Assembly: GCA_963693365.1 (NCBI GenBank)
Contig: CAVNZM010000010.1
Coordinates: forward strand, 6,510,001 to 6,574,000
Reading direction: 5' to 3'
Source: Amoebidium appalachense
Lineage: Eukaryota > Ichthyosporea
DNA length: 64,000 nucleotides
Made by a program: the position numbers and the translations under genes. Shown in pieces: positions 23,332 to 42,515 of the stretch. Below the pieces are notes generated by a model that saw nothing but the letters and a program-made list of their open reading frames with translations, searched no databases and was not told where the DNA came from. Positions within the stretch are counted from its first letter, which is position 1. Each line of letters opens with the position of its first letter.

Positions 23332-25235
23332 ATGCCTGCTGCTGCGGGAGCTAGAGCCACAGCGGGCAGACCTGCATCAATTCTTCGCCCGAACCCAAAC
23401 TGGACAAAACTGTTCTACAGCCTTTTGATCGGTAGGTTATATGCGCGTTTGTGGATGTGGCTGCAATTAAGAACCAATCTTTACGCGTGCGTCAACGCAT
23501 CTTTGCATCAAGAGACTTTCGGACGTTTACATGGGCCAAATGGAGCTTGAGATGTAACGGGCTGATGGGGAGAGGCAAGGGTGGGGGCTAACATGAGATC
23601 CCCACACACAGATTTCATCGGCCTTCTCAGCTTCCTGGCATTTCCTCTCTCTGAGGCACTGGACGTTCTTTGGGCTCCCATTTCGGCTTACTTGATCTCA
23701 GGTAAGCACCTGGCTGTTCAGCCTTGGCCTTTCTGGTTTAGTGGTTCTCGCATGAGATGGTGTGTTGGTATGGTGGTGCTTACTTGAGATGGTGCGTTGA
23801 TGTAGTGGTTCTCACATGAGATGGTGTGCACTTAGGTATTATGTGTTTTTGATGCGAGATTTCTGGAAGAGGACAGGAGTTTTGTTCTGAATAAAAGTAT
23901 AATCCTGTTGGAGTTCCCTTTTTGTCCCAACTAACAGGGCATTTGCCCACAGATCTGTATGGCATGACTTCCCTATCCTTGCTGGGATTTGTCGAAGAGC
24001 TACTGCCAGGTACTGCCCTTTTACCTTTCCTTCACAGAGCGAGTTCTCTGGATCTTTCTTGATCTATTAAACTTTGTACTCTTTCTGTTAACCTCGGCAA
24101 TAGAGAGTAGAGGGTGTGAGTCCTATTTTTGCTCAAGTCTTCTGTTGCCCAGACTTTGGATTTTTCTTTGTCACCTTATGCACACCTTCACTTGAATAGT
24201 GGACTGGTGGGAACAAGCAGCTGTACATGTGGCTGTAGTTCTGCATTATTAGACGGAACGGGAGTTTTTTTATCGGAATCTAATTGGGGACAATTTTTGC
24301 AGGCCTGGATTTCATCCCAACGGCGACCATAGGTTGGCTGGCCGAAAACACGACTCTCGTGCCCATCCTCAGGCAAGCAACCCGTCCCCCCCCCCCCCCC
24401 CCCCCCCCCTCCTCCCGTCTCCCCCTGCCTGCCATCCCCTCCTCTTTACTCCGACCCTGTCCTCTTCCCATCAGCTTTCTTGTCTCAGCTCTCTTCAGGT
24501 CCAGCTGTAGTATTTGCACCCAAGTGTGCGGGTGGCCCTGCTGCGTGTCCTTTTCGCCACTCATTGTTGCACACACCTATGTCCTTTTCTTGTTTTCCTA
24601 CCCCAGTTGGTCACGTATGTCTCACGCCAGTGCAGCATTTGGCTATGTTGACCCCCCCCCCTCCCCCCCCTTTTTTTCTTCCCTACCTTCTTTCTCCCCC
24701 TCCCCCCGTCCCTTCCCCATACCTTCTTCCTCGCCTCCCCCCCGCCTTCCCGCCCATCCCCCTCCTCCTTCGAACCCTGTCTTCCCTATCTTCTTCCTCG
24801 TCTTAAACCTGGTTCCCCTGCTCCTCTGGCCCCAGGAACCTATCCTCTCCTGAACGTACTTTTAGCCAAGAAGTTGCATGATATACCCCTTTGCGCGACG
24901 TACCAATTTCCTCGGTGCACACACGTTCATCTTTTTATGTGCATACTCTTTTGATTGTTGTACTCCTCTACCCTCCCTCCCTCCTGCTTCATAAGCTGCT
25001 GTTAATGCGTCATTGCGATTTATGTTCGTTGGGTTTGCCGATCTGCCTTTTCCCCCCCCCCCCCCCCCCCCCCCCCTCCCCCCCCCCTTGCCCCCAAAAC
25101 CCCTCTTACCCTTGTCCTCCGCCTCCCCGCTCCCGGGCTCCAAATAACCATATTCATGCCTCTTTTGGTGCTCTAACCACTTTGTCATCCCACAGCGCCC
25201 GGTTTGAAAACAGGCGACAAGCGCAAGGCAGGTGA
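23332..25235 (+). CDS. Small conserved-looking membrane protein, 118 aa
   Basis: Five exons: 23332-23431, 23612-23701, 23953-24009, 24303-24372, 25196-25235 (TGA). The total is 357 nt, exactly 119 codons with the stop, and every junction agrees in phase. The last intron uses GC as donor (AG|GCAAGC), a known minor variant; reading through instead gives a poly-proline frame from the C-tract. After a basic N-terminus come hydrophobic parts around FIGLLSFLAFPL and DVLWAPISAYLI, then GFVEELLPG and DFIPTATIGWLAEN. From memory these D-x-WAPISA, EELLPG and DFIPTA-IAW-like segments recall uncharacterised small membrane proteins of plants and algae, but I cannot verify this. Function unknown. Confidence 0.75.
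23737..23831. repeat. Short imperfect tandem repeat in intron 2 of the small membrane protein gene
   Basis: About 2.5 copies of a ~36-bp unit built on GTGGTTCTC-CATGAGATGGTG and variants (GGTGCTTACTTGAGATGGTG). Confidence 0.7.
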
Positions 25236-25711
25236 CAACGGGCTGGATTCATACAAAAAGGAAAAACACACGACTTGAACTCAAGGTTGCTAGCCTTTGC
25301 CTTGCTGAACCTGTGGTGATGGGCATTCAAAAGACAGAGGAGCATCAAAGAATGTGTTGAGTGGTTTCATCTTAATACGACATCTGTTGTTTTGAATGTG
25401 TTAAAAATTATCATGTCAGCGGCCTATTGGAGGTGTTGTGTTTTGTTTTGTTTAAATTTGATGCTTCTGCAACGAATAAGGGGACTTACTTGGGAATATA
25501 AACCGACGAATGGCCCAATTGACCTGAACGAAACTTGTACATGTTATCTATAACTCTATTGTGCTTCTTCGAAAGTGCACCTATACTGGCTGTCCATGAA
25601 AACGTCATATATATATCCATTGGTGGAGGCTGCATGATTGTTTGGGCAGGTGTCTGTTGTTTTGACGCTGGTGTGGGTATTGCTGCCCCCCCCCCCCCCC
25701 CCCCCCCCCTC

Positions 25712-25746
<35 letters not shown>

Positions 25747-26985
25747 CCCCCCTCCCCCGGCCCCCCCCCCCCCTTCCGCTCAACTACAAAGAATCAACCA
25801 CCTGCACCAGCACCATAAGCAGGGGAAAAGACGCGAATATTTTGTGTAGCTTGTAAGCTTTCAGTCAAGGATGCTAGTTTTTAGATCTCGCTGTCATACA
25901 CTATGAATATCCCCCCCCCCCCCCCCCCCCCCCCCCTCCCCACCACCACCACCACCACCACCACCACCACACACACACACACACACCTTCCCCTTTCTTT
26001 GTGTCTGCTCTGCGATATCTGCATAGTGTTGTCCATCGCGAATGTATAGTATACTTCGTTGTTTGCGACGCATTCTACCGCCCCCCGCCCCTCCCCCCGC
26101 CCCCGCCCCCCAAACACACATTTCAACACATGCACGCACACACGCACACACACACACACACACGCACACACGCCACACACACACACACACACACGCCACA
26201 CACACACACACACATACACACACACACACACCGAGCACACACTCCCTGTGACCAACACCCCACCACTCCCTGTTTTCTGTCTCAAAACGGGTATTGCCTC
26301 TCCTGCTTGCTGTATTCTTGTATGTAGCTCAACGTCCCCAGTAACATGTGTCTTTATGGCGGAATTGTTGAATGACTTGAACAAGAACTGAGACGCCGGC
26401 CCTCGAGCTGGGCCGCAGCCGCCGCATGCACCTCGAGCTCTGGCCCTACTAGGTGGCTCACTGCGCAAAAGGATATTTGCCACTCTCCGTGATCCCCCTA
26501 CTGAGTTATCGTTTCCTTTCCAACTTGCCATTTTGCAAGGTTGAAGGCGGCAAAACCTCAAACGGTTGTGTACAGGTTGGTTAACTTGGTTTGGATGGTT
26601 TGTTATCAACGAAGTGCAGCTCAGCGTCCTTTTCTTATCTTGCTCTCCGAGGCTTTTCCCGTGGGAGAGAATCCTTAGTGAAATACAAAGTTTTGGCGCT
26701 AATAGTACTACTATCCCGGGACGGGTTGCACTTTTAGTACTGGGCAAAGGTCCCAAATTCCCCGAAATTGGAATTGTTCGGGGCGTTTTGCGACATCCTC
26801 CTATATTTCACCAATCCGCTGCTGCTAATCAGAGCGGGGCAAATAAAAACGAAAGTACGTATTCCATACCTACTTACTTCGAAGGTCTCGCACGGTCGCG
26901 CCAGAAAAGTGTGTCGTCTCTTCTTGTCCATAAGTACGAGAGGCCAGGCATGCCAGGAGTCAATGTGTGATAGGAAATATACCTG
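25236..26985. other. Intergenic region, C-tracts and CA/CAC repeats
   Basis: No gene supported. Unique AT-richer sequence at 25236-25680; long C-tracts at 25685-25772; C-tract plus (CAC)n plus CA at 25910-25986; CA block 26130-26240; unique sequence 26250-26985. Long minus-strand frames across 25881-26756 are partly repeat-driven and lack recognisable motifs. Confidence 0.5.
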
Positions 26986-27147
26986 AAACTCAAAGCTCTT
27001 AAGCGTATACAAAGCATATAGCTGCTGTTTTAAGGGATTTTCTGGGTCGTTTACAGCTGCCGTCGCTTTCAAGCAGCGTGTGAAGTAGTTAGGGAGTAAA
27101 CAAGACTCAGAACGAACCACCAAAGTTTTATTGTCGTGCCAGGACAT
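26986..27147 (-). CDS. Possible first exon of a gene divergent from ATG5
   Basis: From an ATG at 27147 the minus strand is open for 54 codons up to a good donor (GAGTTTCAG|GTATAT, donor GT at 26985-26984). The peptide begins MSWHDNKTLVVRSES and reads like normal protein, not repeat. The start lies 122 bp from the ATG5 start on the other strand. I could not find a convincing second exon, and the frame also continues open past the donor to about 26734. No family recognised. Confidence 0.35.
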
Positions 27148-27269
27148 GCTCTCGGAGCCAAAGTGGAAACCGTACAAGTAGAGGCTTTAGTGACAATAAT
27201 ACATTAACATTTCTGTTGTGTAGACAATACGATACCCTTTCTAGCTTCGGGGTCTGTCGTGCTGCCAAA

Positions 27270-34563
<7,294 letters not shown>

Positions 34564-34686
34564 GTATAGACAGGTTCATTGGTGTTTACACGATATCCCC
34601 TACTTTACCCCCCTGCCTGGTGGTCTACTGTTTGAAATCTTGTTCTACGGTCGAGTCGAGGAGATAGCGAGCTTTGCTCTTGTAAC

Positions 34687-34722
<36 letters not shown>

Positions 34723-34873
34723 CCCCTCCCCCCTTCCCTTTGGAAAATATCGGTTTGGAATAATGCTGTTCGGGACGCGCGTCGCAGTGATCATGCACAG
34801 ACACACACGCACATGCACGCGCAAACACGCGCTCGTGCCAGCATCCATGTGCATGTGCATGTGCATGTGCATA

Positions 34874-34956
<83 letters not shown>

Positions 34957-36232
34957 GGACTTCATTTTGCATCAATGTAGAATACGGAAGTAACTGCCCG
35001 TGGCTCACACACACACACACACACACACACATACCTACACACACAGGATGCTTATTGAGTTCTAATTTTTGTGCTATCTGAGACAGGTGGTTGTCAGGGT
35101 CGCGTGGGCGCTTATGTGAGGCCATCGTAGTTTTGTGTTCGTTATGCTCAATTCCTGTAGCACTGATCTGTAGTAATTATTGCTCTAGATATTATAAGTA
35201 GACGATATGTCGGTACTGCTAGTTCAAAGAGAGTTGCTTGTTGGGCAAACAAATGCATGGTTGGGCTGAAATCAGTCTTCACGGCCATGTTATGTATGGA
35301 TAACATACATTGTCACAGAATAGTGTGTGGCTTCATTGACACATATTCCTATTATTTTATTTGTGCTAACTGTTGGGGGTCAAATGGATATAAGTTATCC
35401 CCCTGGGGGGGGGGGGGGGGGGGGGGGGAGGCACGTAGGTAGGTAGGTAGGTATTCTGGCTTTGTATATTTCGACATGGAGAAAGAGCAAAACATGATCA
35501 TGCCGGATAAATTCCTGGGCGCATAAATGTGCTCGGAGGTGCGCACGGGCTTGCCAGATAACAGGGTGACCATCGTGCATGTTTTATAATAGGTATTTGT
35601 GAATGAACATAATATCATGTGGGACAAAATAAAACGCAAATTCGCAGTGATGCCATCCACCGACTTCTCCGGGCTGTGACTTCCTTTCCGCACAACCATA
35701 AACAACCTTGTTGGCTGGCAGACAAATATAAATACTTGTTTGAGTTTTTTCAAGGACCGAGAACTTTGCTTCGTTACGGGAGAGGTAGCCCTACGTGTCG
35801 TAACGAGAAAACTCTGCCAGGGGGTATTTATGATTGGTCCAGATCGAATCCGGTTCGATCAGATTAGCCATATAAGGAAACTGGAAAAACCCGTTTTTAC
35901 GAGAGGTAGCCCTACGTATACCAGACGAACGAGGTCAACGTGTGTACATGTGTGTGTGTGTGTGTGTGTGTATGTGCACGTGTGTGTCCCACAGACTGTA
36001 GTTCATGACATAAAGAAGGGGTGTAAACGGTTTGCATAACAATTGCTTAAGGTGCTGAGACCCGTGTTTGCTGATAGTGCTCGGGTAAGCACTGTTTGTA
36101 AGCCAGTGTGTTCACATATATATATGCATATGCATGTCTAGATCTGCGTGTAGTGTCACACAGTGGTACATGTGTGTGTGTTTGTGCGTGTCTCTGCCTC
36201 TGAGACTCTCTCTCTGTGTGCATACATGTGTA
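34564..36232. other. Intergenic region downstream of ATG5
   Basis: No gene supported. C-tract 34690-34722, CA block 34873-34953, CA run 35007-35033, G-tract 35405-35428 followed by TAGG repeats, GT run 35948-35970. The 17-mer GAGAGGTAGCCCTACGT occurs twice (about 35782 and 35901). Otherwise unique AT-rich sequence. Confidence 0.55.
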
Positions 36233-36427
36233 CGGGGGTTTACGCTGTTTATTTGAGGCAAAGAGAAACCAGTCTCAGGTATGGGGGGGTTTTTGCTCGG
36301 AATATCCCCTCAGCGGTATATCATGATCACGCACATAGATGTCGGGTGATGACTATATATCAGGGTTTACTTTCTCTACGAGACACCATAAAGACTACAA
36401 AGAGAAATCAATTAGTTGGGGTTCCCC

Positions 36428-36459
<32 letters not shown>

Positions 36460-36490
36460 GGGCTCCCCTGGGACACTCGGTATCAGCTGG

Positions 36491-36535
<45 letters not shown>

Positions 36536-38108
36536 CGCGCACGCGCGCGTGCGCGTGCGCTAGAATTTTGTAGTGATGTGTTTCTCAAGCCAATCAATGG
36601 CATCTAATAAACAGGTCGTAGTTACGCGTGTTTACTATAAAATCAAGGATGTTGTAATTTACAGGTAGGCTATCTTTCTGGGTGTCTGTTGTGAATGTGA
36701 CGTGTGTGTGCTGCGGTATTATGTGGTCTATCAAACTACATTTGGCGATACATGACCGGTTAAACTGGTGTGTGTGTGTGTTGTTTGGGCATGCAAATGA
36801 TGCCACCTTATACTTATTAGATCTCCAGGCTGTATAGCACGTGTACAGTAAAAGCGTCACTAATTGATCAATAATACCATCAGCTAGAGAAAGACCAGTT
36901 CTACAGGAAGGTAATATGTATTTAGGTGTTATACATTTGCGAGTGCCATATTTGGCAATATGGTTGAGGCGGTCAGTATATATAAAACGAGACATAAGGC
37001 TTAGTTTTTCAAAGTGTATGCTTTCATCGGGTCTAGTGTCGTGTGGTATCTTTTTCCATTTGTTATATTGCGTGATTATCTTGTGATTGTGTACATGTTT
37101 AATAAGTAAGTGGCAGTCCATAGTCACACACACACTTTTGCGGGGTTTATTTGTATTTGTGCCCAGGGGAGAAGGGGAGAGAGAGGGAAGGAAAGATGGG
37201 AGAGGTGAGGAGGGGACAGGTCGGATAGAGAAGAGAGGGTGGGAGGGCAAATACTTCTTTAAGCCTTCTTATGTGCTTATTGAATTTCAGCGCGAGATAG
37301 GATACTCTAGCAGCTATTGGGACCAGACCATATATCGAGAGCGTTACAGGCCCAGGTTTACAACAGTTGTTAGATAGAAAGGAGGCAACTTCTGCTTCAA
37401 GGAAATTTGCCAAGGGTTTAAGCGCTCTAGTTCTCTCTTTCTTGATCCAAGCGACGAGAAGGGGTAAACCATATTCACATGCCGGGAAGACAAAAGTGCG
37501 AATAAATGTAAGTCTAATAGAAGGATGGAGGGGTGTGTCTTTAAAAATATTAGCCGAGAAGAAAGCTAACCGCTTACGAGCCAACTCTACCCTCTTTTCG
37601 ACCATATATATGGGAAAACATAACACCAACAGAATTAACCGGAACACCAAGATATCATATTCTGGAACTATAGGTACAGGTTTAGATGATGATGTAAATG
37701 TGTGTAAATTGTTAGCTATATCAGGTACAAGAACACCACATTTGTCTATGTTAAGGATCATAAGGTTTGCCTTGCACCACTCTGACACTATATCGAACAA
37801 TCTTTGCAGGCGTCTAGGGGTACGGGCAAGGAGGGACAGATCATCAGCATAGAGAAGTGCAGGCGGAAAGTTATTAATAGGGTCATCGTTTTCGGCATAA
37901 ATTTTGACAGCCAAATCATCTATAAATAGATTAAACAAAAAGGGGCTAAGCAATGAACCCTGCAAGAGACCTCTAGTACGAGCAAAACCATATGAAAGAT
38001 GCCCATTAACCACAGCTCTACCATAGGTTTGAGACAAGAGTGCTTCTAACAGAACACCAATGCAGTGTGGTACACCCCGTGCAGCAAGCTTTTCCCATAG
38101 GAGACCAG
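36233..38108 (-). mobile_element. 5'-truncated LINE (non-LTR retrotransposon), copy 2, with reverse transcriptase
   Basis: Minus-strand element with 3' end at 36233 and truncation near 38108. Coding starts mid-domain. Reverse-transcriptase motifs are clear: RGLLQGSLLSPFLFNLFIDDL followed by the catalytic LLYADDLSLLAR, then a downstream thumb/C-terminal part. The frame shifts in a C-rich stretch around 37160-37250 and again near 36599, where one base is inserted relative to copy 1, so the copy is dead. No endonuclease domain remains in the window. 3' features are shared with copy 1 (7821-8583): minus-strand poly-A at 36429-36456 and the GT run at 36493-36527. The clade is not assigned. Confidence 0.9.
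37260..38108 (-). pseudogene. LINE reverse-transcriptase ORF remnant
   Basis: Continuous frame from the truncation point (first readable residues include LLWEKLAARGVPHC) through the YADD box to the C-rich stretch where the frame breaks. It lacks its N-terminus and is therefore a retrotransposon remnant, not a host gene. Confidence 0.85.
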
Positions 38109-38603
38109 GGGAGACATGTGTACGCGGGCGTGTGTGTGAGTGGTGTCATATACTGTAGCCGCAGTCGTTGCTCGATACTGATATTACGGGCAAATCCTTT
38201 CTTTACCGTTCAGAACGTATATACCGTAATGTGTTGCTTATCTTCGAGGGGCCTGTTACTGTTACATCGATCCTTTAAATAATTATCCTTTGTGCTACTT
38301 TTACCCGTTACAATAAGCTTTCTGATTTACACTGTTGGCAAAAAAAAACATGAGGCGACCTTGCTAATGGCAGCGGCGCTAGCGTTTTAGGCTATCTACA
38401 TATATATACCCCGCCAAGTCACAACCACGATATATATGTACTGTACATATTGCCGGTCCGGGATGATGCTATACGTATACAAAAACTCTTGTTATGTGCT
38501 TCTAGACTGAGCCATGTTCTTCGATTCAACCCATATACATGCTATTACTTACTGATCGTGTTACGGTATGTGGACATGCCAAAAAAAAAAAAAAAAAAAA
38601 AAA

Positions 38604-38907
38604 AAAAAACATCTCGGAGCGCTGGTTGTAACTCGGAATTTGTGACAAATTTTTTTTTTTTTTTTTTTTTTATAAAAAAGGGGGGAAAGTAGGAATATAT
38701 TATGTACTTATTGCTGCTGTGTGAGGCTTGCTATTAAACCCAAAACTTTCTTAATCCCGTACAAAAAACATCTCCGAGCACTGGCTATAGCCTGAAATTT
38801 ATGACAAACATTTTTAACGGAAAGAAAGGGGAAAAAGTAGGAATGTCTACTCATGGCTGCCGTGAGATGCTTGCTATTAAACACAAACCTTTCTCAATCG
38901 TGTATAA
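38604..38907. repeat. Diverged tandem duplication, ~150-bp unit, two copies
   Basis: Copy A 38604-38761 and copy B 38762-38907 share AACATCTC-GAGC-CTGG, TGACAAA, GGAAAGTAGGAAT-like, GCTGC-GTGAG and CTTGCTATTAAAC segments in order, with moderate divergence and a T-tract present only in copy A. No coding frame. Confidence 0.8.
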
Positions 38908-39005
38908 ACCCGTACCAACGGACACGCAAAAACGAATCATAGAGCTCCAACCCACACACGCGCTAACCGTGTGGTAAGGGTTGATAACATTAAAAACGAG
39001 AAGTA

Positions 39006-39314
39006 TCAAAAAGCCAGTATCCACGACAACCATTCCCCGAAGGTTGCAGTAGAGGTCGTTAAACCGAAGAGAGACCTTCTTCCCTTTGTAAAGATAAAAG
39101 AACAAAACCGGTGAAAGACCACCATAAGTCCCATTAACCCCACAACGGCGGAGCGTGTTCCACACGGGTGCTGATCGTCAACAAACCTCCACACCGTATA
39201 CGAAGGAACACACACAACCGTGGCGGCTAAAGTGAGACCCAAACTCCACAAAAACAGGGCTTTTGGCGTGGGAAGTTTCTTTGCGATCTTGGAATCAAAG
39301 GCTTCCGCAAGCAT
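39006..39314 (-). CDS. Downstream ORF in frame with preceding membrane protein (possible continuation)
   Basis: Starts with ATG immediately after the TGA of the upstream ORF and in the same frame, 102 codons. It also encodes hydrophobic stretches (ALFLWSLGLTLAATVVCVP, AVVGLMGLMVVFHRFC). Whether it is read-through, a second cistron, or the rest of a gene broken by one substitution or sequence error cannot be told. A second minus-strand frame over 38851-39165 also has a hydrophobic stretch (VVVDTGFLILLVFNVI), hinting at a frameshift or intron near the 3' end. Confidence 0.4.
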   Translation of the reverse strand: MLAEAFDSKIAKKLPTPKALFLWSLGLTLAATVVCVPSYTVWRFVDDQHPCGTRSAVVGLMGLMVVFHRFCSFIFTKGRRSLFGLTTSTATFGEWLSWILAF

Positions 39315-40133
39315 TCACCGTCGGATAGCAAGCACACCCCAAAAGAACGAGTGAAGAAAGATTCCGACTACAAAAACGTAATAAATCCAGTTTGGCTGGT
39401 ATTCGATTTGCTCACGAACAACTTGTGGGTTTGTGTAGTCGAGGTCAATGGAAAACTGTCCGAAGGTAAAACAATATGCGCCGGCCATAAACACAGACTG
39501 AATCAAATTCAAACCTGCTGCTACAAAGATCAAAACAAGAAATAGCCAGCCACGTGACTTGACATCAGGATGGTCTCTCTTAACAAACGCAACAAAAGCT
39601 AATATGACGAGTGTAAACAAATTAATTCCTGTAAACAGTGCTTCGTAGAAAAAGATTCTCCCCACGTCTGAATGTGCCGCTTTTGTAGTGTCGAGAAATG
39701 CATATGCCGTGTGTTCCTGTGTGAGTAAATGTTGCAGTTCCGCTATGGTTGTGTTGGCTTGTTGTGTTTGCATTACATCGAGTGCCTGCGCAACTGACTG
39801 TTGGGCATTAAGCAAAGAATCCGCTTGTAGGCACACGGCGACGTAAGGAGAAAAGGTTGTGACGGAGACACAGAGGTGCAGAAAGATGGCCTCCACACCC
39901 ACGGCGAGAGCAAGGATGAACAGGTGGACAATAAACGTTTGCTTGGCATACTGCTTCGCCCTAGCAGCTTGTTTCTCTCGTTTTTTTTTCTCGACAAGTT
40001 GTGATTGTGCTCTGAACTGTGCGAAGTTGTTTAATCGTTCGTCGCCGCATGGCTCTGTGTCGCTTTCTGTGGACGGAGCGCTGGGCATCCATCGATGGCA
40101 AACAAAACACATCGTCGTATCGAGTTTTTGCAT
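39315..40133 (-). CDS. Multi-pass membrane protein, unrecognised, 272 aa
   Basis: Uninterrupted ORF from an ATG at 40133 to TGA at 39317-39315. A cytosolic-looking N-terminus of about 70 residues (CFVCHRW, then a KKKREKQAARAKQ basic stretch) precedes about four hydrophobic helices: FIVHLFILALAVGVEAIFL, ALFTGINLFTLVILAFVAF, WLFLVLIFVAAGLNL and YYVFVVGIFLHSFFWGVLAI. A lumenal-looking loop with an NTT sequon lies between helices 1 and 2. Earlier minus-strand coding from an ATG at 40344 in another frame is possible, but no intron joining it was found. The TGA is followed directly by an in-frame ATG (see next entry). Function unknown. Confidence 0.65.
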   Translation of the reverse strand: MQKLDTTMCFVCHRWMPSAPSTESDTEPCGDERLNNFAQFRAQSQLVEKKKREKQAARAKQYAKQTFIVHLFILALAVGVEAIFLHLCVSVTTFSPYVAVCLQADSLLNAQQSVAQALDVMQTQQANTTIAELQHLLTQEHTAYAFLDTTKAAHSDVGRIFFYEALFTGINLFTLVILAFVAFVKRDHPDVKSRGWLFLVLIFVAAGLNLIQSVFMAGAYCFTFGQFSIDLDYTNPQVVREQIEYQPNWIYYVFVVGIFLHSFFWGVLAIRR

Positions 40134-41162
40134 GATGAGTCGCGTTCACATCATCAAAGCCGAATGTTGACGGGATTTCTTGCACTATGTAGATATATTT
40201 TGGCACTGTATTCTGTTTCCGAGGTTGACACTGGGAGGACTTTGCCATTTTTTTCTTTGTTTCTCCGGTGTCCGTACCAACGCAAGGAGAAACGAAGCCG
40301 GTGTCTGTGAGGATTTGACTACCATTAACACCTTCGGTGTCCATTTTTATTTATAAGCATAGGTGCCTTTGTCTTCATTGACTCAGTTTCACTTGGGTCA
40401 AAACGAGAGATGTGTAAGTCCTTCTCAACGGTTGGCTTGGGAAATGTGCTACAAATTCAGACAATACATCTACTATAGTATCGTACGTTGACTATTTACA
40501 TGTATTCTCGAGCTCAAACTAGCAGAGGATTTGTACCAGGAGCCTCTAAGAGAAAGTGCATGTTGCACTCCTGGTTTCACTGAGTTCACGGTAACAATAG
40601 ACCGTAGAGTGTCAACTGAACACCACGGGCCAGTGTGCCAAGCTTTCTCTGTAATAATAGCTACGAACTTCACTTTTGTATACGTACCTACATAAACAAT
40701 AACTAAACTTTGGATACTACTGAGTCAGAGAGACCGTTTGCACGGGGCCGTTGTTTGCAAAGTTTCCACAAAAATGATTGGACGCAAGAGCATCAAAAAG
40801 GTTCTCCAAATTTTCCAAAACAGTGCCAGCGCGAGTGCTGATTGGGTGTTGAATTTCCCAAATTTCGGTTTGCGCAAACACGCGGCGTAATTACCGGTAC
40901 CCCGCGGAATCGCCCGACTGAGTACTAGTCAAAAAACACGTTTTTCAGACCCATCCACGTGCACAGTTTGGTGCTGAGTCGCCGGGGCGGGGGAAAAAGG
41001 CAAGGGTTCGAGGCAATATGAAGCGGTTGTGGAGCGTGTGTGTGTGTTTTGTGTAGGGGAAGGGCCCGGGAAAAGGGTGGGGGGAGGGGGGGGGGGGGGG
41101 GGAGGGGGGGAGCAGGGGGAGGGGGGATCCGGAATGCTGGGATCGCCGATCGCTATCGAGAA

Positions 41163-41225
41163 CAGGTCGAACTCTCTCAGAGGCTCTCTCTCTCTCTCCT
41201 CCTCTCTCTCTCTCGCTCTCAGAGG

Positions 41226-41323
<98 letters not shown>

Positions 41324-41337
41324 CCTCTCTCTCCCCG

Positions 41338-41410
<73 letters not shown>
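41163..41410. repeat. (CT)n microsatellite
   Basis: About 245 bp of CT dinucleotides interrupted by CAGAGG and CCCCGAGG elements. Long mirror-symmetric polypyrimidine sequence. Confidence 0.95.
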
Positions 41411-41412
<2 letters not shown>

Positions 41413-41530
41413 CCTTTTTTTGTGGGGGGGGGGGGGGGGGGGGGGACTGTGGATAGGATTAGGGGGTCCTTAATTGAACAGGGCATGCCTCCCTTTCCCC
41501 TCACCGTATATAAGCGTATTGTTATAGAGG

Positions 41531-41564
41531 CACACACATACACACACACACACACACACACAAA

Positions 41565-41631
<67 letters not shown>

Positions 41632-41662
41632 ACACATACATGCACACACACACACACACACA
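41531..41662. repeat. (CA)n microsatellite
   Basis: CA repeat with a few CAAACAAA interruptions, immediately after the (CT)n tract and a G-tract. Confidence 0.95.
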
Positions 41663-42086
41663 AACCTACAAACACATGCGCGGGCGCGCAACACATTAAA
41701 GTTCAGGGGGCCCCCCCGGTGGGGGGGGGGGGGGGGGGGGGAGGGTAGGGTGGAGGGAGAGGGGGGGGAGGGGGGGAGTAAGGGTGGTGGGAGGAGGCGG
41801 GGAGAGGGGGGGAAGAGAGGAACGAAGATGAGGGAGGACTCTATTATTAGTTGTAGGTGAGCCAAGTTATTATGAACAAATCTAGATCTGGGGCGTTAAT
41901 AGTATAGATCCAAAGTTTCTTTGGTGATGAGAACCAAAATGAAATGCAAACTGAAATGCAAACTGAAATCCAAAGCGATGGATATAGCCCCAACGGGGTT
42001 ATGGGGACTGCAAGCTGTACTCTGAGCATTTTACTCCGGAGGGAGGGGATGCCCGGGTGGCTATGGGTGGTGGGTGGGTGGGCGGG

Positions 42087-42456
42087 GAAGGGGGGGGGGG
42101 GGGGAGGGGGGGGGGGGGGGGGGGCTGGGGTTGTTACGTATGCGCTGCCGGGGAGCAGTAGGTTTTTATTTTTTTATTTTTTTATTTTTATTTTATTTTT
42201 CAATTTTTCGCGCGAGTGCGCGCAATGGGTGGGGGCAGGGGGGGGGGGGGGGGGGGGGGGGGAAGGGTTGCACCACTGATTTGGGAGGGCCGGGGACTGC
42301 GAGATGGGGGGGGAGGGTACGCAGGGGAGAGGGGGAGGGGGGAGGGGGGAAGGATTTAGGAATTCCCAACCCCCCCCCCCCCCCCCCCCCCCCCCCCGCG
42401 CCCTCCTACCTCTTGGGGGAGGGAGGGAGGATTTACTTTCAACAGGCCCCCCTTCC

Positions 42457-42491
<35 letters not shown>

Positions 42492-42515
42492 CCCCCCCCC
42501 CCCCCTCCTCCCCCT
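42087..42515. repeat. G-tracts followed by C-tracts (self-complementary)
   Basis: G-rich runs at 42087-42124 and 42236-42262, then C-runs at 42370-42397 and 42458-42505. The two classes are complementary and about 100-400 bp apart, so they could pair as an imperfect hairpin in single strands. Confidence 0.75.

Noticed and set aside
25881-26756. 291-codon minus-strand frame
   Set aside because: It crosses CA, CAC and C-tracts, and its remaining part has no recognisable motif or splice pattern.
36594-37250. Separate 218-codon minus-strand gene
   Set aside because: It is the frame-shifted C-terminal part of the LINE protein; the same peptide occurs in the copy at 8160-8401.
39961-40344. 127-codon minus-strand frame overlapping the start of the membrane protein
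   Set aside because: Its second half overlaps the better supported frame and looks like a shadow translation; no donor links its first half to that frame.
40995-41025. GGGTTCGAGGC-like B-box suggesting a tRNA
   Set aside because: No matching A-box, cloverleaf stems or terminator T-run in the right places. A similar GGTTCGATTC near 1511 fails for the same reason.
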